Of a stretch of 37,129 nucleotides of DNA, positions 1-7,496 are shown one piece after another. How positions within the stretch are numbered: the stretch's first letter is position 1; each line of letters opens with the position of its first letter. Origin of the DNA: an uncultured Selenomonadaceae bacterium. Its GTDB lineage: Bacteria; Bacillota; Negativicutes; Selenomonadales; Selenomonadaceae. Below the pieces are notes generated by a model that was given only the letters and a program-made list of their open reading frames with translations, had not been told where the DNA came from and did no database searches. The DNA is taken from positions 1 through 37,129 of the forward strand of contig CAJOFR010000026.1 in NCBI GenBank assembly GCA_905234195.1. Reading direction: 5' to 3'. The translations under genes and the position numbers were made by a program.

Positions 1-133
1 CGAAAGGTAACAGTGTAGAGGCAACTTGGCATTGCCATTGAGAATAAGGGCGCACGTCAGCGAATAAGGACTGACCTCTACAGAGTTCAAACTTCTCAAT
101 AATCCCCCCCCTTTTAGGCGTGGGGAGTGTCAA
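1..133 (+). mobile_element. Right end of an IS200/IS605-family element (5' part outside window)
   Basis: The segment ends in a hairpin-like motif (104-125: a C run, TTTTA, then GGCGTGGGG) followed by GTGTCAA. This is the usual layout of IS200/IS605 right ends, whose subterminal hairpin is read by the Y1 transposase. An FkbH-type reading frame begins immediately after base 133, so the junction is sharp. A second, diverged copy of the same layout occupies the other window end (37004-37129, minus strand). The two share GAGAATAAGGG, CAAACTTCTCA and the TTTAGGCG hairpin arm. No target duplication is expected for this family. The first 39 bases could hold the last dozen codons of tnpB in one frame (TGA at 37-39), but that is too short to claim. 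Confidence 0.7.
14..133 (+). ncRNA. TnpB guide RNA (omegaRNA/reRNA)-like segment
   Basis: TnpB guide RNAs are known to be transcribed from the 3' end of tnpB through the element's right end, with the guide lying just outside the element. The folds visible here fit that: TGTAGAGG (14-21) pairs with CCTCTACA (75-82), enclosing a TGGC/GCCA hairpin near 27-37 and a GTCAG (56-60)/CTGAC (71-75) hairpin. TGAGAA (near 39-44) can pair with TTCTCA (near 93-98). If functional, the guide would begin at base 134 in the FkbH-like gene. This is inferred from structure and position; transcription is unknown, and no tnpB is visible in the window. Confidence 0.5.
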
Positions 134-1213
134 GAATCGGACTACAACAAATTTTTTGAGGACGCCGTTTTTGAAAATCCCGCGCTGGAAAATTTTCAGC
201 CCGAAATTATTATCGTCTTCACGAGCGTTGTGAATATTTTAAACCTTCCCCAACTGGACGACACGCCGGCGGAAGTCGACGAAAAATTATCTGCGGAGTT
301 TCAGAGATTCAAAATCATTTGGGAAAATCTTTCGTCGAAGTACAACGCGATAATCGTGCAAAATAATTTCGACGCGCCCTGCACGCAACCCGAAGGAAAC
401 TTGGATTCTTTCTTGCCGCAGAGTTTGTCGAGATTTGTTGCGCGGCTGAATGAAAAATTTGCTGACTACGCCACAAGCCACGCGGGATTTTATTTGAACG
501 ATATTAATCGTCTTGCGGCGGAAGTCGGCTTGAGTCGCTGGCACAATCGCGCGCAGTATCACGCCTACAAATTCGCGATGGACTACGATATTTTTCCCGC
601 CGTCGCCAAAAATCTGAAGCGCGTCATTTGCGCCGCCTTAGGCAGGGTGAAAAAATGTCTCGTGCTGGATTTGGACAACACACTTTGGGGCGGGGTTATC
701 GGCGAAGACGGCGTCGCGGGTATTTCTCTCGGCAACGAAACTGCGGAGGGCGAAGCTTACACCGAATTTCAGAAGTACGTTAAGCGGCTGAAGAATCGCG
801 GGATAATTTTGGCGGTGTGCTCGAAAAATGATGAGGACGTCGCGAAAAGCGGGTTCAGTCATCCCGACAGCGTTTTGACTCTCGAAGACTTCGCGATTTT
901 CCTTGCGAACTGGGAGCCAAAAAATTTGAACGTCGCAAAAATTTCGCGCGAACTTAATATCGGATTGGACAGCCTGGTTTTTCTGGACGACAGCCCCGCC
1001 GAACGCGAGATTGTCCGAAAAAATTTGCCCGAAGTCGCCGTGCCGGAAATTGATTCGGCGGATGTTTTTTCATATATTCGCGCGCTGGAGGCGGAAGGTT
1101 ATTTCGATACGCTTGCCATTTCTGCGGACGACAAACGGCGCGGGGATTTTTATCGGGAAAATCAGAATCGGATTGCCGCGCGCGAAAATTTTATCGTCGT
1201 TGGAGGTGATTGA
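134..1213 (+). pseudogene. FkbH-like HAD-IIIC protein, 5'-truncated by an IS end
   Basis: FkbH-like proteins are HAD-superfamily (subfamily IIIC) enzymes that load glyceryl or similar three-carbon units from a phosphorylated precursor onto an acyl carrier protein. The frame is open from the IS junction and reads ESDYNKFFEDAVFENPALEN, typical of the family's SGNH-like N-terminal region, well before the first possible GTG start at 230. The HAD core is intact: DLDNTLWGG near 667-690, CSKND near 820, and VFLDDSPAERE near 980-1010. The protein stops at 1213 shortly after the HAD domain, so it lacks the C-terminal acetyltransferase-like region of full FkbH proteins. The MaoC gene's Shine-Dalgarno site lies over its last codons, so this 3' end looks natural. 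The missing 5' end marks it as broken, although a shortened product from GTG 230 remains possible. Confidence 0.75.
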
Positions 1214-1214
1214 G

Positions 1215-1733
1215 TTGCAGGAGGTAAAAATTTTCGGCTACGACGAACTTTTTGTCGGGCAGAGTGCAAATTTTTCCCGCGAAGTCACGAACGAGATGCT
1301 TGAAAGTTTTCGCGCTTTGTCCGGTGACGAAAATCCTCTGCACAGCGACGAAAATTTTGCGAAGGCGAGCGGTTTTAAATCGCGCGTGGTTTACGGCATG
1401 TTGACGGCGTCGCTTTATTCCTGCTTGACCGGCGTCTATCTGCCCGGCAAGTATTGTTTTTTGCACAGCGTCCGCGCGGATTTTTTGTCGCCGGTTTTTG
1501 TCGGAGATATTTTGACTTGCGAGGCGAAGATAATCGAAAAGCGGGATCTCTTCCAACAAATTGTCATCAAGGCGTACATTCGCAACCAGGACGGCAAAAA
1601 AGTTTCGCGCGCGATTATCGAAGCGGGCGTCAAGAAAAAATGGGGGGGGGTAGCTCGTGAGCAAATTTTTATTTTTGGGCGCGTCTTCGGAAATATGTTT
1701 GGAGTTTATCCGGCGGCATGCGTGGCGGGCTGA
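1215..1733 (+). CDS. MaoC-like (R)-specific enoyl-acyl hydratase with a G9 tract near its 3' end
   Basis: This is a hotdog-fold hydratase of the MaoC/PhaJ type, which hydrates or dehydrates enoyl or 3-hydroxyacyl thioesters. The hydratase-2 signature SGDENPLHSDENFAKASGF is intact, followed by VVYGML. I chose the TTG start at 1215 because GGAGG (1202-1206) lies 8 bases upstream; the FkbH-like frame stops at 1213. The family-like sequence ends near residue 143 at KKKW. There a run of nine G (1642-1650) decides the terminus. As written, translation runs 27 codons further to 1733, overlapping the next gene. Eight G would give an immediate TAG; ten G would stop at the TGA overlapping the SDR GTG start. 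The tail after the tract does not look like family sequence. Confidence 0.8.
   Translation: MQEVKIFGYDELFVGQSANFSREVTNEMLESFRALSGDENPLHSDENFAKASGFKSRVVYGMLTASLYSCLTGVYLPGKYCFLHSVRADFLSPVFVGDILTCEAKIIEKRDLFQQIVIKAYIRNQDGKKVSRAIIEAGVKKKWGGVAREQIFIFGRVFGNMFGVYPAACVAG
1642..1650 (+). repeat. G9 homopolymer tract (candidate slippage site)
   Basis: Nine consecutive G follow codons for KKK and a T. Changing the count by one moves the MaoC stop codon from 1733 to just after the tract (G8) or onto the GTG start of the SDR gene (G10). It could therefore alter translational coupling. Homopolymer miscounting in the assembly would look the same. Confidence 0.7.
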
Positions 1734-2388
1734 AGATGAAATTATGGCGCAGTATTTTCGGAACAAGGACAGATTATGCGAACTGCAAAGTAAAATTCCC
1801 GCGCAGATGAAAATTTTTCAGGCGGATTTTAATTCCGAATCGGACACGAAAAATTTTGTCGACGTCTTGCTTGCAGAAAATTTTGTGCCGACGCATATTT
1901 TGCACGCGCCGGCTGTTCCGGTGAATTACCTGCGTTTCAGCGAAATGACGTGGCTGGATTTTGAAATTCAAATTAACGTGCAGTGCCGCTCAATTGTCGA
2001 AGTGCTCGGAAAATTAATCAAACCAATGGCGAAAATCGAGCGCGGGAAAATAATTTTGGTGTTGTCGTCGTGCTCAATGAACGTGCCGCCAAAATTTTTG
2101 TCCACGTACGTCACGGCGAAATACGCGCTCATGGGATTGGGCAAGGCGTTGGCGGCGGAGTACGCGCCGAAAAATATCCAGGTCAATATGATTTCGCCTT
2201 CGATGATGGAAACAAAATTTCTGCAAAATATTCATGAATCAATCGTCGAAAAAAGTGCGGCGGCAAATCCGACGAAACGCAACGCCGCGCCGAAGGACGT
2301 CGCAAATTTGGCGGAATATTTGTTTTCGGAAAAAAATTCTTTCGTGACCGGCGCGAACATTCCGGTTGCGGGCGGGGAGGTTTTTTAA
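1657..2388 (+). CDS. Short-chain dehydrogenase/reductase (FabG-like)
   Basis: A 243-residue NAD(P)-dependent short-chain dehydrogenase/reductase. The N-terminus MSKFLFLGASSEI is a slightly diverged dinucleotide-binding loop. The active site shows the serine region VLSSCSMN and the catalytic YVTAK (YxxxK) near residue 150, followed by the usual NMISPSMMETKF and C-terminal TGANIPVAGG. The GTG start at 1657 lies 6 bases beyond the G tract ending the MaoC frame; there is little Shine-Dalgarno sequence other than the G run itself, so expression may depend on coupling to the MaoC gene. The neighbouring ACP and MaoC genes suggest a 3-ketoacyl-ACP or 3-hydroxyacyl-ACP substrate; the actual acyl chain cannot be read from the sequence. 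Confidence 0.85.
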   Translation: MSKFLFLGASSEICLEFIRRHAWRAEDEIMAQYFRNKDRLCELQSKIPAQMKIFQADFNSESDTKNFVDVLLAENFVPTHILHAPAVPVNYLRFSEMTWLDFEIQINVQCRSIVEVLGKLIKPMAKIERGKIILVLSSCSMNVPPKFLSTYVTAKYALMGLGKALAAEYAPKNIQVNMISPSMMETKFLQNIHESIVEKSAAANPTKRNAAPKDVANLAEYLFSEKNSFVTGANIPVAGGEVF

Positions 2389-2631
2389 ATGGACGAGGCA
2401 AAAATTTTTGAGGAGCTGACACCGATTTTTCATGACGTCTTCGACGACGAAGAAATTATTCTCAAGCCGGAGACGAACGCCGCCGATATTCCCGATTGGG
2501 ATTCCGTCGCGCAGATTCGGCTGGTCGTCGCGATTGAAAAACGTTTCAAGATTAAATTCAAGACGAAAGACCTGGAGGATTTAAAAAATGTCGGCGATAT
2601 GGTGGAGCTGATTAAAATTAAAACAGCTTGA
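2389..2631 (+). CDS. Acyl carrier protein
   Basis: An 80-residue acidic acyl carrier protein. The phosphopantetheine attachment serine lies in DWDSVAQIRLV, equivalent to the DSL motif of ACPs, and predicted helices flank it. The start codon directly follows the SDR stop (2386-2388), with GGGGAGG 8 bases upstream, so the two are translated together. Together with the FkbH-like, MaoC and SDR genes it forms a compact acyl-thioester cassette, of the sort found in surface-polysaccharide acylation loci and in polyketide-like pathways. It is probably a dedicated carrier rather than the housekeeping AcpP, since it is not next to fabD, fabG or fabF. The rib promoter -35 hexamer overlaps its stop codon. 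Confidence 0.88.
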   Translation: MDEAKIFEELTPIFHDVFDDEEIILKPETNAADIPDWDSVAQIRLVVAIEKRFKIKFKTKDLEDLKNVGDMVELIKIKTA

Positions 2632-2656
2632 AGTTTTTCCGATAATCTGCTAGAAT
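2628..2656 (+). promoter_or_regulatory. Sigma-70-type promoter of the rib operon
   Basis: TTGAAG (2628-2633) and TAGAAT (2651-2656) are separated by 17 bases. The predicted start of transcription, about 2663, coincides with the first base pair of the FMN riboswitch, which supports the assignment. Confidence 0.65.
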
Positions 2657-2663
2657 TAGGAGA

Positions 2664-2776
2664 CTCTTGGGGCGAGGTGAAATTCCTCACCGGCGGTAAA
2701 AGTCCGCGAGCCAAAAATTTTTCAGCAAGACCCGGCGAAATTCCGGGACCGACGGTAAAGTCCGGACGGGAAAGAG
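2664..2776 (+). promoter_or_regulatory. FMN riboswitch (RFN element)
   Basis: The conserved RFN core is clear: GGGGCGAGGTGAAATTCC, ACCGGCGGTAAA, CCGCGAGCC, then GGGACCGACGGTAAAGTCC and GGACGGGAAAGAG. The closing stem pairs CTCTT (2664-2668) with AAGAG (2772-2776). It lies between its own promoter and an intrinsic terminator ahead of ribE. FMN binding should therefore stop transcription early, shutting the operon down when flavin is plentiful. Confidence 0.95.
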
Positions 2777-2802
2777 CATTTTGAGTTGGCGTAGAAAATT
2801 TG

Positions 2803-2835
2803 CCGCCCGAAGTGGTTTGCTTCGAGGCGGTTTTT
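2803..2835 (+). terminator. Riboswitch-controlled intrinsic terminator
   Basis: CCGCC plus CGAAG (2803-2812) pairs with CTTCG and GGCGG (2820-2830) around a TGGTTTG loop with one bulged A, followed by TTTTT. It lies between the RFN aptamer and the ribE Shine-Dalgarno site, the position of an expression-platform terminator. Confidence 0.85.
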
Positions 2836-2852
2836 GGTTGAGGAGGAAGATT

Positions 2853-3479
2853 TTGTTCACGGGGATTATTGAAGAAATTGGGCGGCTGAAAAATTTTGAC
2901 GGCGGGCGCATCGAAATTTCTTGCGCGAAAATTTTGGACGATATGAAAATCGGCGACAGCATTTCGACGAACGGAATTTGTTTGACTGTCACGGATTTTG
3001 GGGAAGATTTTTTCGCGGCGGACGTCATGCCCGAAACTCTGCGGCGGACTTCCCTTGCGGAAATTCACGGCGGCGGCGGCGTCAACTTGGAGCGCGCGCT
3101 GAAAATCGGCGACAGGCTCGGCGGGCATATCGTCAGCGGGCACATTGACGGCGTCGGGAAAATTATCAGAGTTCGTCCCGAAGGCAACGCGATTTTTTTT
3201 GACGTGGCGGCGGAAAATTTTTTGTTGCGACAAATCGCCGCGAAAGGTTCTGTTGCCCTTGACGGGATAAGCTTGACCGTCGTCGACGCGACCGCCGAAA
3301 ATTTTAGCGTGTCCATGATTCCGCACACGCGCGAGGTTACGAATTTTGGCGGCAAGCGCGCCGGCAGTCTTGTCAACATTGAAACGGACGTCCTTGCAAA
3401 ATATGTCGACCGGCTGATAAATTTCAAAGCCGCGTCGCAAAATTTGACACGAGATTTTTTAATTGAGAATGGATTTTAA
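2853..3479 (+). CDS. ribE: Riboflavin synthase alpha subunit
   Basis: Riboflavin synthase dismutates two molecules of 6,7-dimethyl-8-ribityllumazine into riboflavin and a pyrimidinedione, the last step of riboflavin synthesis. The 208-residue protein has two lumazine-binding repeats: the first begins MFTGIIEEIG and contains GDSISTNGICLTV; the second begins near GGHIVSGHIDGVG and contains KGSVALDGISLTVVD. The TTG start at 2853 is chosen because AGGAGG (2841-2846) lies 6 bases upstream and the protein then starts with the canonical MFTGII. In many firmicutes ribD precedes this gene; here nothing lies between the riboswitch and ribE. A capA-like gene follows 12 bases downstream. Confidence 0.95.
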   Translation: MFTGIIEEIGRLKNFDGGRIEISCAKILDDMKIGDSISTNGICLTVTDFGEDFFAADVMPETLRRTSLAEIHGGGGVNLERALKIGDRLGGHIVSGHIDGVGKIIRVRPEGNAIFFDVAAENFLLRQIAAKGSVALDGISLTVVDATAENFSVSMIPHTREVTNFGGKRAGSLVNIETDVLAKYVDRLINFKAASQNLTRDFLIENGF

Positions 3480-3491
3480 AGGAACGGTGCC

Positions 3492-4556
3492 ATGCGAAAA
3501 ATTTTTCAAGCCCTTTTTCTGATTACGTTGACTTTATTAAATTCGAGTTGCGCCAGTCAAAACGACGTCGGGGCGGCTAAAAATCCTCCCGCCGAAAAAA
3601 TTGAGACCGCTCCCGCTGAAGAAGTCAAGCCCGAAGAAAAATTCAAGCCGGTTGTGATTTCTTTCGCCGGAGACTGTACGCTGGGAAGTTTTTCCGGCGC
3701 GGAAAGTGACTTTGAATATTATTGGCGGCACGGTCCGGAATATTATCTCGGCAACGTCAAACCGATTTTCGCGGCGGACGATATAACCTTCGTGAATTTG
3801 GAGGGACCTTTGACGAACAATCCGCAGACCGCGATTAAACAATTCACTATTCGCGGCGAACCGAAGTACGTAGAAATTTTGACCGCCGGCTCTGTGGAAA
3901 TGTGCAACCTTTCCAACAATCACATTTACGATTGTGGCGCAATTGGTTTCAAAGACACGGTTAATCTTTTGATTGAGAACGGGATAAATTTTTGTGGGGA
4001 AGGTTATTCAGATTTAGTTGAAGTGCGCGGCATGAAGATTGGTTTTCTCGGCTATCAGGGCTGGGAAAATACTCCCGACCTGCGCGAAAAAATTTCAGCG
4101 GACATAAAAAATTTGCGCGACAAAAAATCTGCTGAAGTCGTCGTCGTGGAATTTCATTGGGGCGGGGAAAAGGAATACTTCAGCGACGAGATTCAAGACG
4201 CCATTGCGCATTTCACGATAGACAGCGGCGCAGATATTGTCGTGGGCGCACACCCGCACGTTATGCAGGGTATCGAACTCTACAAGGGGAAAATTATCGC
4301 GTACAGTCTCGGCAATTTCTGTTTCGGCGCGAATGTTAATCCCAGCGACAAGGAAACTTTTATTTTGCAGGCGTCGATTGACAGGCGAGGCGAAAATATT
4401 TTTATCACGCCGAAAATTATTCCCTGCAGAATTTCTTCGACGGCGGCTTACAATGATTTTTGCCCGACGTTCGTCACCGGACAGGAGGCGGAACTGATTT
4501 TGGAACACCTTGCCAAATCTTCTAAGATTTATCCGAAGACGATTGACTTTGAATAA
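3492..4556 (+). CDS. CapA-like (PgsA-type) metallophosphatase-fold lipoprotein
   Basis: A 354-residue protein of the CapA/poly-gamma-glutamate synthesis family, which has a calcineurin-like fold. A hydrophobic leader ends at NSSC (Cys about residue 20), a plausible though non-standard lipobox because the -3 position is Asn, then a Pro/Glu-rich linker to about residue 52. The catalytic-fold motifs follow in order: [43 protein letters not shown] and [11 protein letters not shown] with YSLGNFCF. The Shine-Dalgarno AAAGGA is 8 bases before the ATG. It lies inside the rib operon between ribE and ribBA, an unusual place for this family. No capB/capC partners are visible, so poly-glutamate synthesis is not implied; an envelope role is likely, with unknown substrate. 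Confidence 0.85.
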   Translation: MRKIFQALFLITLTLLNSSCASQNDVGAAKNPPAEKIETAPAEEVKPEEKFKPVVISFAGDCTLGSFSGAESDFEYYWRHGPEYYLGNVKPIFAADDITFVNLEGPLTNNPQTAIKQFTIRGEPKYVEILTAGSVEMCNLSNNHIYDCGAIGFKDTVNLLIENGINFCGEGYSDLVEVRGMKIGFLGYQGWENTPDLREKISADIKNLRDKKSAEVVVVEFHWGGEKEYFSDEIQDAIAHFTIDSGADIVVGAHPHVMQGIELYKGKIIAYSLGNFCFGANVNPSDKETFILQASIDRRGENIFITPKIIPCRISSTAAYNDFCPTFVTGQEAELILEHLAKSSKIYPKTIDFE

Positions 4557-4574
4557 AATGGAAGGGAAATTTTT

Positions 4575-5786
4575 ATGAGCGAATTTGCAACGATTGAACA
4601 GGCGATTGACGATATTAGGAGCGGCAAGATGATTGTCGTTATTGACGACGAAGACCGCGAAAACGAAGGCGATTTAATTTGCGCGGCGGAAAAAGTCACG
4701 CCCGAACACATTAATTTTATGGCGACTTATGCGAAAGGGCTGATATGCACGCCGATTATCGGCAAGCGGCTTGACGAACTCGGCATAAGCCAAATGGTAA
4801 TGAACAACACCGATAATCACGAGACGGCGTTCACGGTTTCCATTGACGCCTTCGACACGGAGACGGGTATTTCTGCTTACGAACGATGCCGCACGATTAA
4901 ACTTATGTTGGATCCGAATGCAAAGGCGGCAAGTTTCAGAAAACCCGGTCACGTTTTTCCTTTGCGTTCCGTCGAAGGCGGAGTGCTTCGGCGCGCAGGA
5001 CACACCGAGACGACGACGGACTTGGCGCGGCTTGCCGGACTTTATCCCGCCGGACTTTGTTGCGAGATTATGGACGACGACGGGCACATGATGCGCACCG
5101 AAAAGCTGAAAAAATTTGCCGCGCAACACGGGCTGAACATTATCACCGTTCGCGGGCTGATTGAGTACCGCAAAAACACTGAAAAGTTTGTCAAGCAGAT
5201 TGCCGACGCCGATTTTCCGAGCAAGTTTGGACATTTCAGGCTGAAGGCTTACGAAAATTCTCTTGACGGAAAATGTCATCTGGCTATCGTCAAGGGCGAC
5301 GTTGCCGGCAAGGAAAATGTTTTGGTTCGCGTTCATTCGGAGTGCTTGACGGGCGACGCGCTCGGCTCTCTTCGTTGCGATTGCGGCGAACAACTTCAGA
5401 CTGCCTTGAAGAAAATCGAGAAGGAGGGTCAAGGCGTCGTCCTGTACATGCGGCAGGAGGGGCGCGGTATCGGGCTGGCGAATAAAATCCGCGCTTACGT
5501 TTTGCAGGACGAGGGCAAGGACACCGTCGAGGCGAATGTTCTTTTGGGATTCAAGCCCGATTTGAGGGATTACGGTATCGGCGCGCAGATTCTTGCGGAT
5601 TTGGGATTGACTTCGATCCGGCTGATGACGAACAATCCCGCAAAACGCGCGGGGCTTGAAGGACACGGCTTGACGATAACCGAGCGCGTGCCAATAGTCG
5701 TGGCTCCAACAAAATTCGACAAAAAATATTTAACCGTCAAAAAAATAAAGATGGGTCATATTTTCGGGGAGGACAAAAATTCATGA
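4575..5786 (+). CDS. ribBA: Bifunctional DHBP synthase / GTP cyclohydrolase II
   Basis: A fused enzyme of 403 residues making both riboflavin precursors. The N-terminal half (about 1-200) is 3,4-dihydroxy-2-butanone 4-phosphate synthase with [10 protein letters not shown] and [17 protein letters not shown]. The C-terminal half (about 208-400) is GTP cyclohydrolase II, with zinc ligands in [20 protein letters not shown] and the RQEGRGIGL and [11 protein letters not shown] motifs. All key residues seem present, and the length is normal for RibBA. A good GGAAGGGAA ribosome site precedes the ATG at 4575. Its TGA overlaps the ATG of ribH (ATGA), so the two are translationally coupled. Expression should be under the FMN riboswitch at 2664. 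Confidence 0.96.
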   Translation: MSEFATIEQAIDDIRSGKMIVVIDDEDRENEGDLICAAEKVTPEHINFMATYAKGLICTPIIGKRLDELGISQMVMNNTDNHETAFTVSIDAFDTETGISAYERCRTIKLMLDPNAKAASFRKPGHVFPLRSVEGGVLRRAGHTETTTDLARLAGLYPAGLCCEIMDDDGHMMRTEKLKKFAAQHGLNIITVRGLIEYRKNTEKFVKQIADADFPSKFGHFRLKAYENSLDGKCHLAIVKGDVAGKENVLVRVHSECLTGDALGSLRCDCGEQLQTALKKIEKEGQGVVLYMRQEGRGIGLANKIRAYVLQDEGKDTVEANVLLGFKPDLRDYGIGAQILADLGLTSIRLMTNNPAKRAGLEGHGLTITERVPIVVAPTKFDKKYLTVKKIKMGHIFGEDKNS

Positions 5787-6250
5787 ACGTTTACGAAGGA
5801 AACATGAGCGGGCGCGATTTAAAAATTGCTATCGTCGTCGCGCGGTTTAACGAATTTATCACGAGCAAGCTTTTGGGCGGCGCACTGGACGTTTTGAAAA
5901 GACACGAGGTCGCTGACGAAGATATTTCCGTTGCGTGGGTGCCCGGCTCTTTTGAAATTCCTATTGTCGCAAAAAAAATGGCGTCGAGCAAAAAATTCGA
6001 CGCGGTGATTTGTCTCGGCGCAGTCATTCGCGGCTCCACTACTCACTACGATTATGTTTGCAACGAAGTTTCAAAAGGCGTCGCGCAGGTCGGCTTGACG
6101 ACGGGCGTACCCACGATTTTTGGCGTCGTCACGACAGAAAATATTCAGCAGGCGATTGAGCGCGCGGGTACGAAGGCGGGCAACAAAGGTTCCGACGCGG
6201 CAATGTCTGCTATCGAAATGGCGAACCTTCTAAAAATTTTCCCGCAGTAA
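5783..6250 (+). CDS. ribH: 6,7-dimethyl-8-ribityllumazine synthase
   Basis: Lumazine synthase joins 3,4-dihydroxy-2-butanone 4-phosphate to the pyrimidine intermediate, giving the substrate of riboflavin synthase. The 155-residue length is typical of this icosahedron-forming enzyme. Visible motifs are [48 protein letters not shown] with the catalytic His, and [23 protein letters not shown]. It starts inside the ribBA stop codon and is the last gene of the rib operon. It runs towards the GT8 gene ending at 6258, with only seven bases between and no convincing intrinsic terminator; the A/T-rich TTTTTTTT after the stop lacks a stem. Confidence 0.97.
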   Translation: MNVYEGNMSGRDLKIAIVVARFNEFITSKLLGGALDVLKRHEVADEDISVAWVPGSFEIPIVAKKMASSKKFDAVICLGAVIRGSTTHYDYVCNEVSKGVAQVGLTTGVPTIFGVVTTENIQQAIERAGTKAGNKGSDAAMSAIEMANLLKIFPQ

Positions 6251-6257
6251 TTTTTTT

Positions 6258-7485
6258 TTAAATCATGTGTACCAGCGGGTATGAATTGAGCGGAATGCTG
6301 TGCGCGTCTGACAAAAATGCAAGCGCGTTCAGAAAATCTTTCCCTTCGACGAACCCCGCCTTTGTCAATTCAAATCCTAACGTACGGTAATCCGCAACGA
6401 GTATGAAAAAAATTTTTTTGCCGCGAGATTTTTTCATGGAGTCTATTAAATTTTGGAAAGACCCCTGCGCGCCGGCGGCAATTATTTCTTCGCTGTCACT
6501 TATGGCGAAGATTTTTTTTGCCGTGTCGAGATTTTCCGGCGGTATGAAGAAAGCGCGCTCCTTGCCGGACATTGCCGCAGAAACTTGTATCGCGAAATTT
6601 TGCCGCTCAATAAAAATCTGCCGTGTGCCCTCGTAAAGGTGACTGATTGTCTCGACGCTGAACCATGGAGTTTTCGCGAAATACCCCAGCCAAAGCCTAT
6701 TAAATTCGTTGTGAATATCGAGTGTCAAGGAAGCACCGACATAATGATAAATTTTTTTCTCAACAATATTTTCGCCGGTCTCTTGTGCAAAATTTACAAA
6801 CCTGTTGAATTTTCGCGGCAACTTCACGTAGTCATTCGAGAAACAATAATTCAAAACATCTTGGTCAAAAGATCTGTACCTTAAATCCGAAGCGATAAGA
6901 TTCATTCCTTGACATATATGTTCATTTTCATTTCTCATCTTTTCCAAATTTATGACGAGTACACCGGCGTTGAAATAGTCTTCGATTTTTACAAAATTAT
7001 TTCTGCACAAGAAAAAAGAATCATTCGTATCTACGCCGTTTGAAAATTCAGGAACGGCCGCCAAAATATGATCGCCAATACAAATTTGCCAAAGCTCGTT
7101 TATATTTAAGTCTACTATCGTATCAGCGTCGAGATAAATAAATTTTTTTATATCCTTGTCAAATACGAAAGGAGCCAAGAGCCTGTAAAGTGAGGCAACG
7201 CTGTAAGCAGTACTGGTTATTGATGGCATCAGTTGCAGAAATTCTTTAATCTTATCCGCGCAAATTTTTTCGACGTTGTAAAATTTTACGACCTGCCCAT
7301 AACGCCCCGCAATGTAAACAAATTTTTCGCGGTTATCTTGCGTCAAAGTGTTGTCGTGCAAAATATGTATCGTAACCGACGGGGGGGGGGTTAGAAACAT
7401 TCTCAAATAGAGATAACATAGAAGTGCCGGTAAATTTCGAGTACCGCCCGAATTTATCGTAGAGCCCGTAGCAAACGTGAATCAT
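6258..7485 (-). CDS. GT8-family glycosyltransferase, phase-variable, OFF as written (C10 tract)
   Basis: The GT8 family includes LPS core galactosyl- and glucosyltransferases. The best start is the ATG at 7485, with AAAGGAGA 5 bases upstream; it begins MIHVCYGLYDKFGRYS, the standard start for this family. After SLFENVSN the coding strand has ten C (7381-7390), which shift the frame; translation stops after about 47 residues. Nine C would join this N-terminus to SVTIHILHDNTLTQDN and give a 408-residue enzyme. The rest is intact: DAD metal-binding motif in YLDADTIVDLN, and a conserved C-terminal extension shared with its neighbour. An internal ATG just before the tract (7406) could give a shortened product without the first beta strand, probably inactive. 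It is the last gene of the operon with the GT8 copy and FtsA-like gene upstream. Confidence 0.85.
7381..7390 (-). repeat. C10 coding-strand tract (G10 on the plus strand), phase-variation site
   Basis: Ten C encode prolines between SLFENVSN and SVTIHIL. Only 9 (or 6, 12) C keep the gene in frame; with 10 it is OFF. It lies at the same codon position as the C8 tract in the neighbouring copy. Confidence 0.8.
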
Positions 7486-7496
7486 AAAAATCTCCT

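Noticed and set aside
2430-3440. 336-codon minus-strand open frame
   Set aside because: It is antisense to ACP, the FMN riboswitch and ribE; composition and context indicate a shadow frame.
3492-4556. Poly-gamma-glutamate capsule locus
   Set aside because: Only a CapA-like protein is present; no capB, capC or capD-like genes lie in the window.
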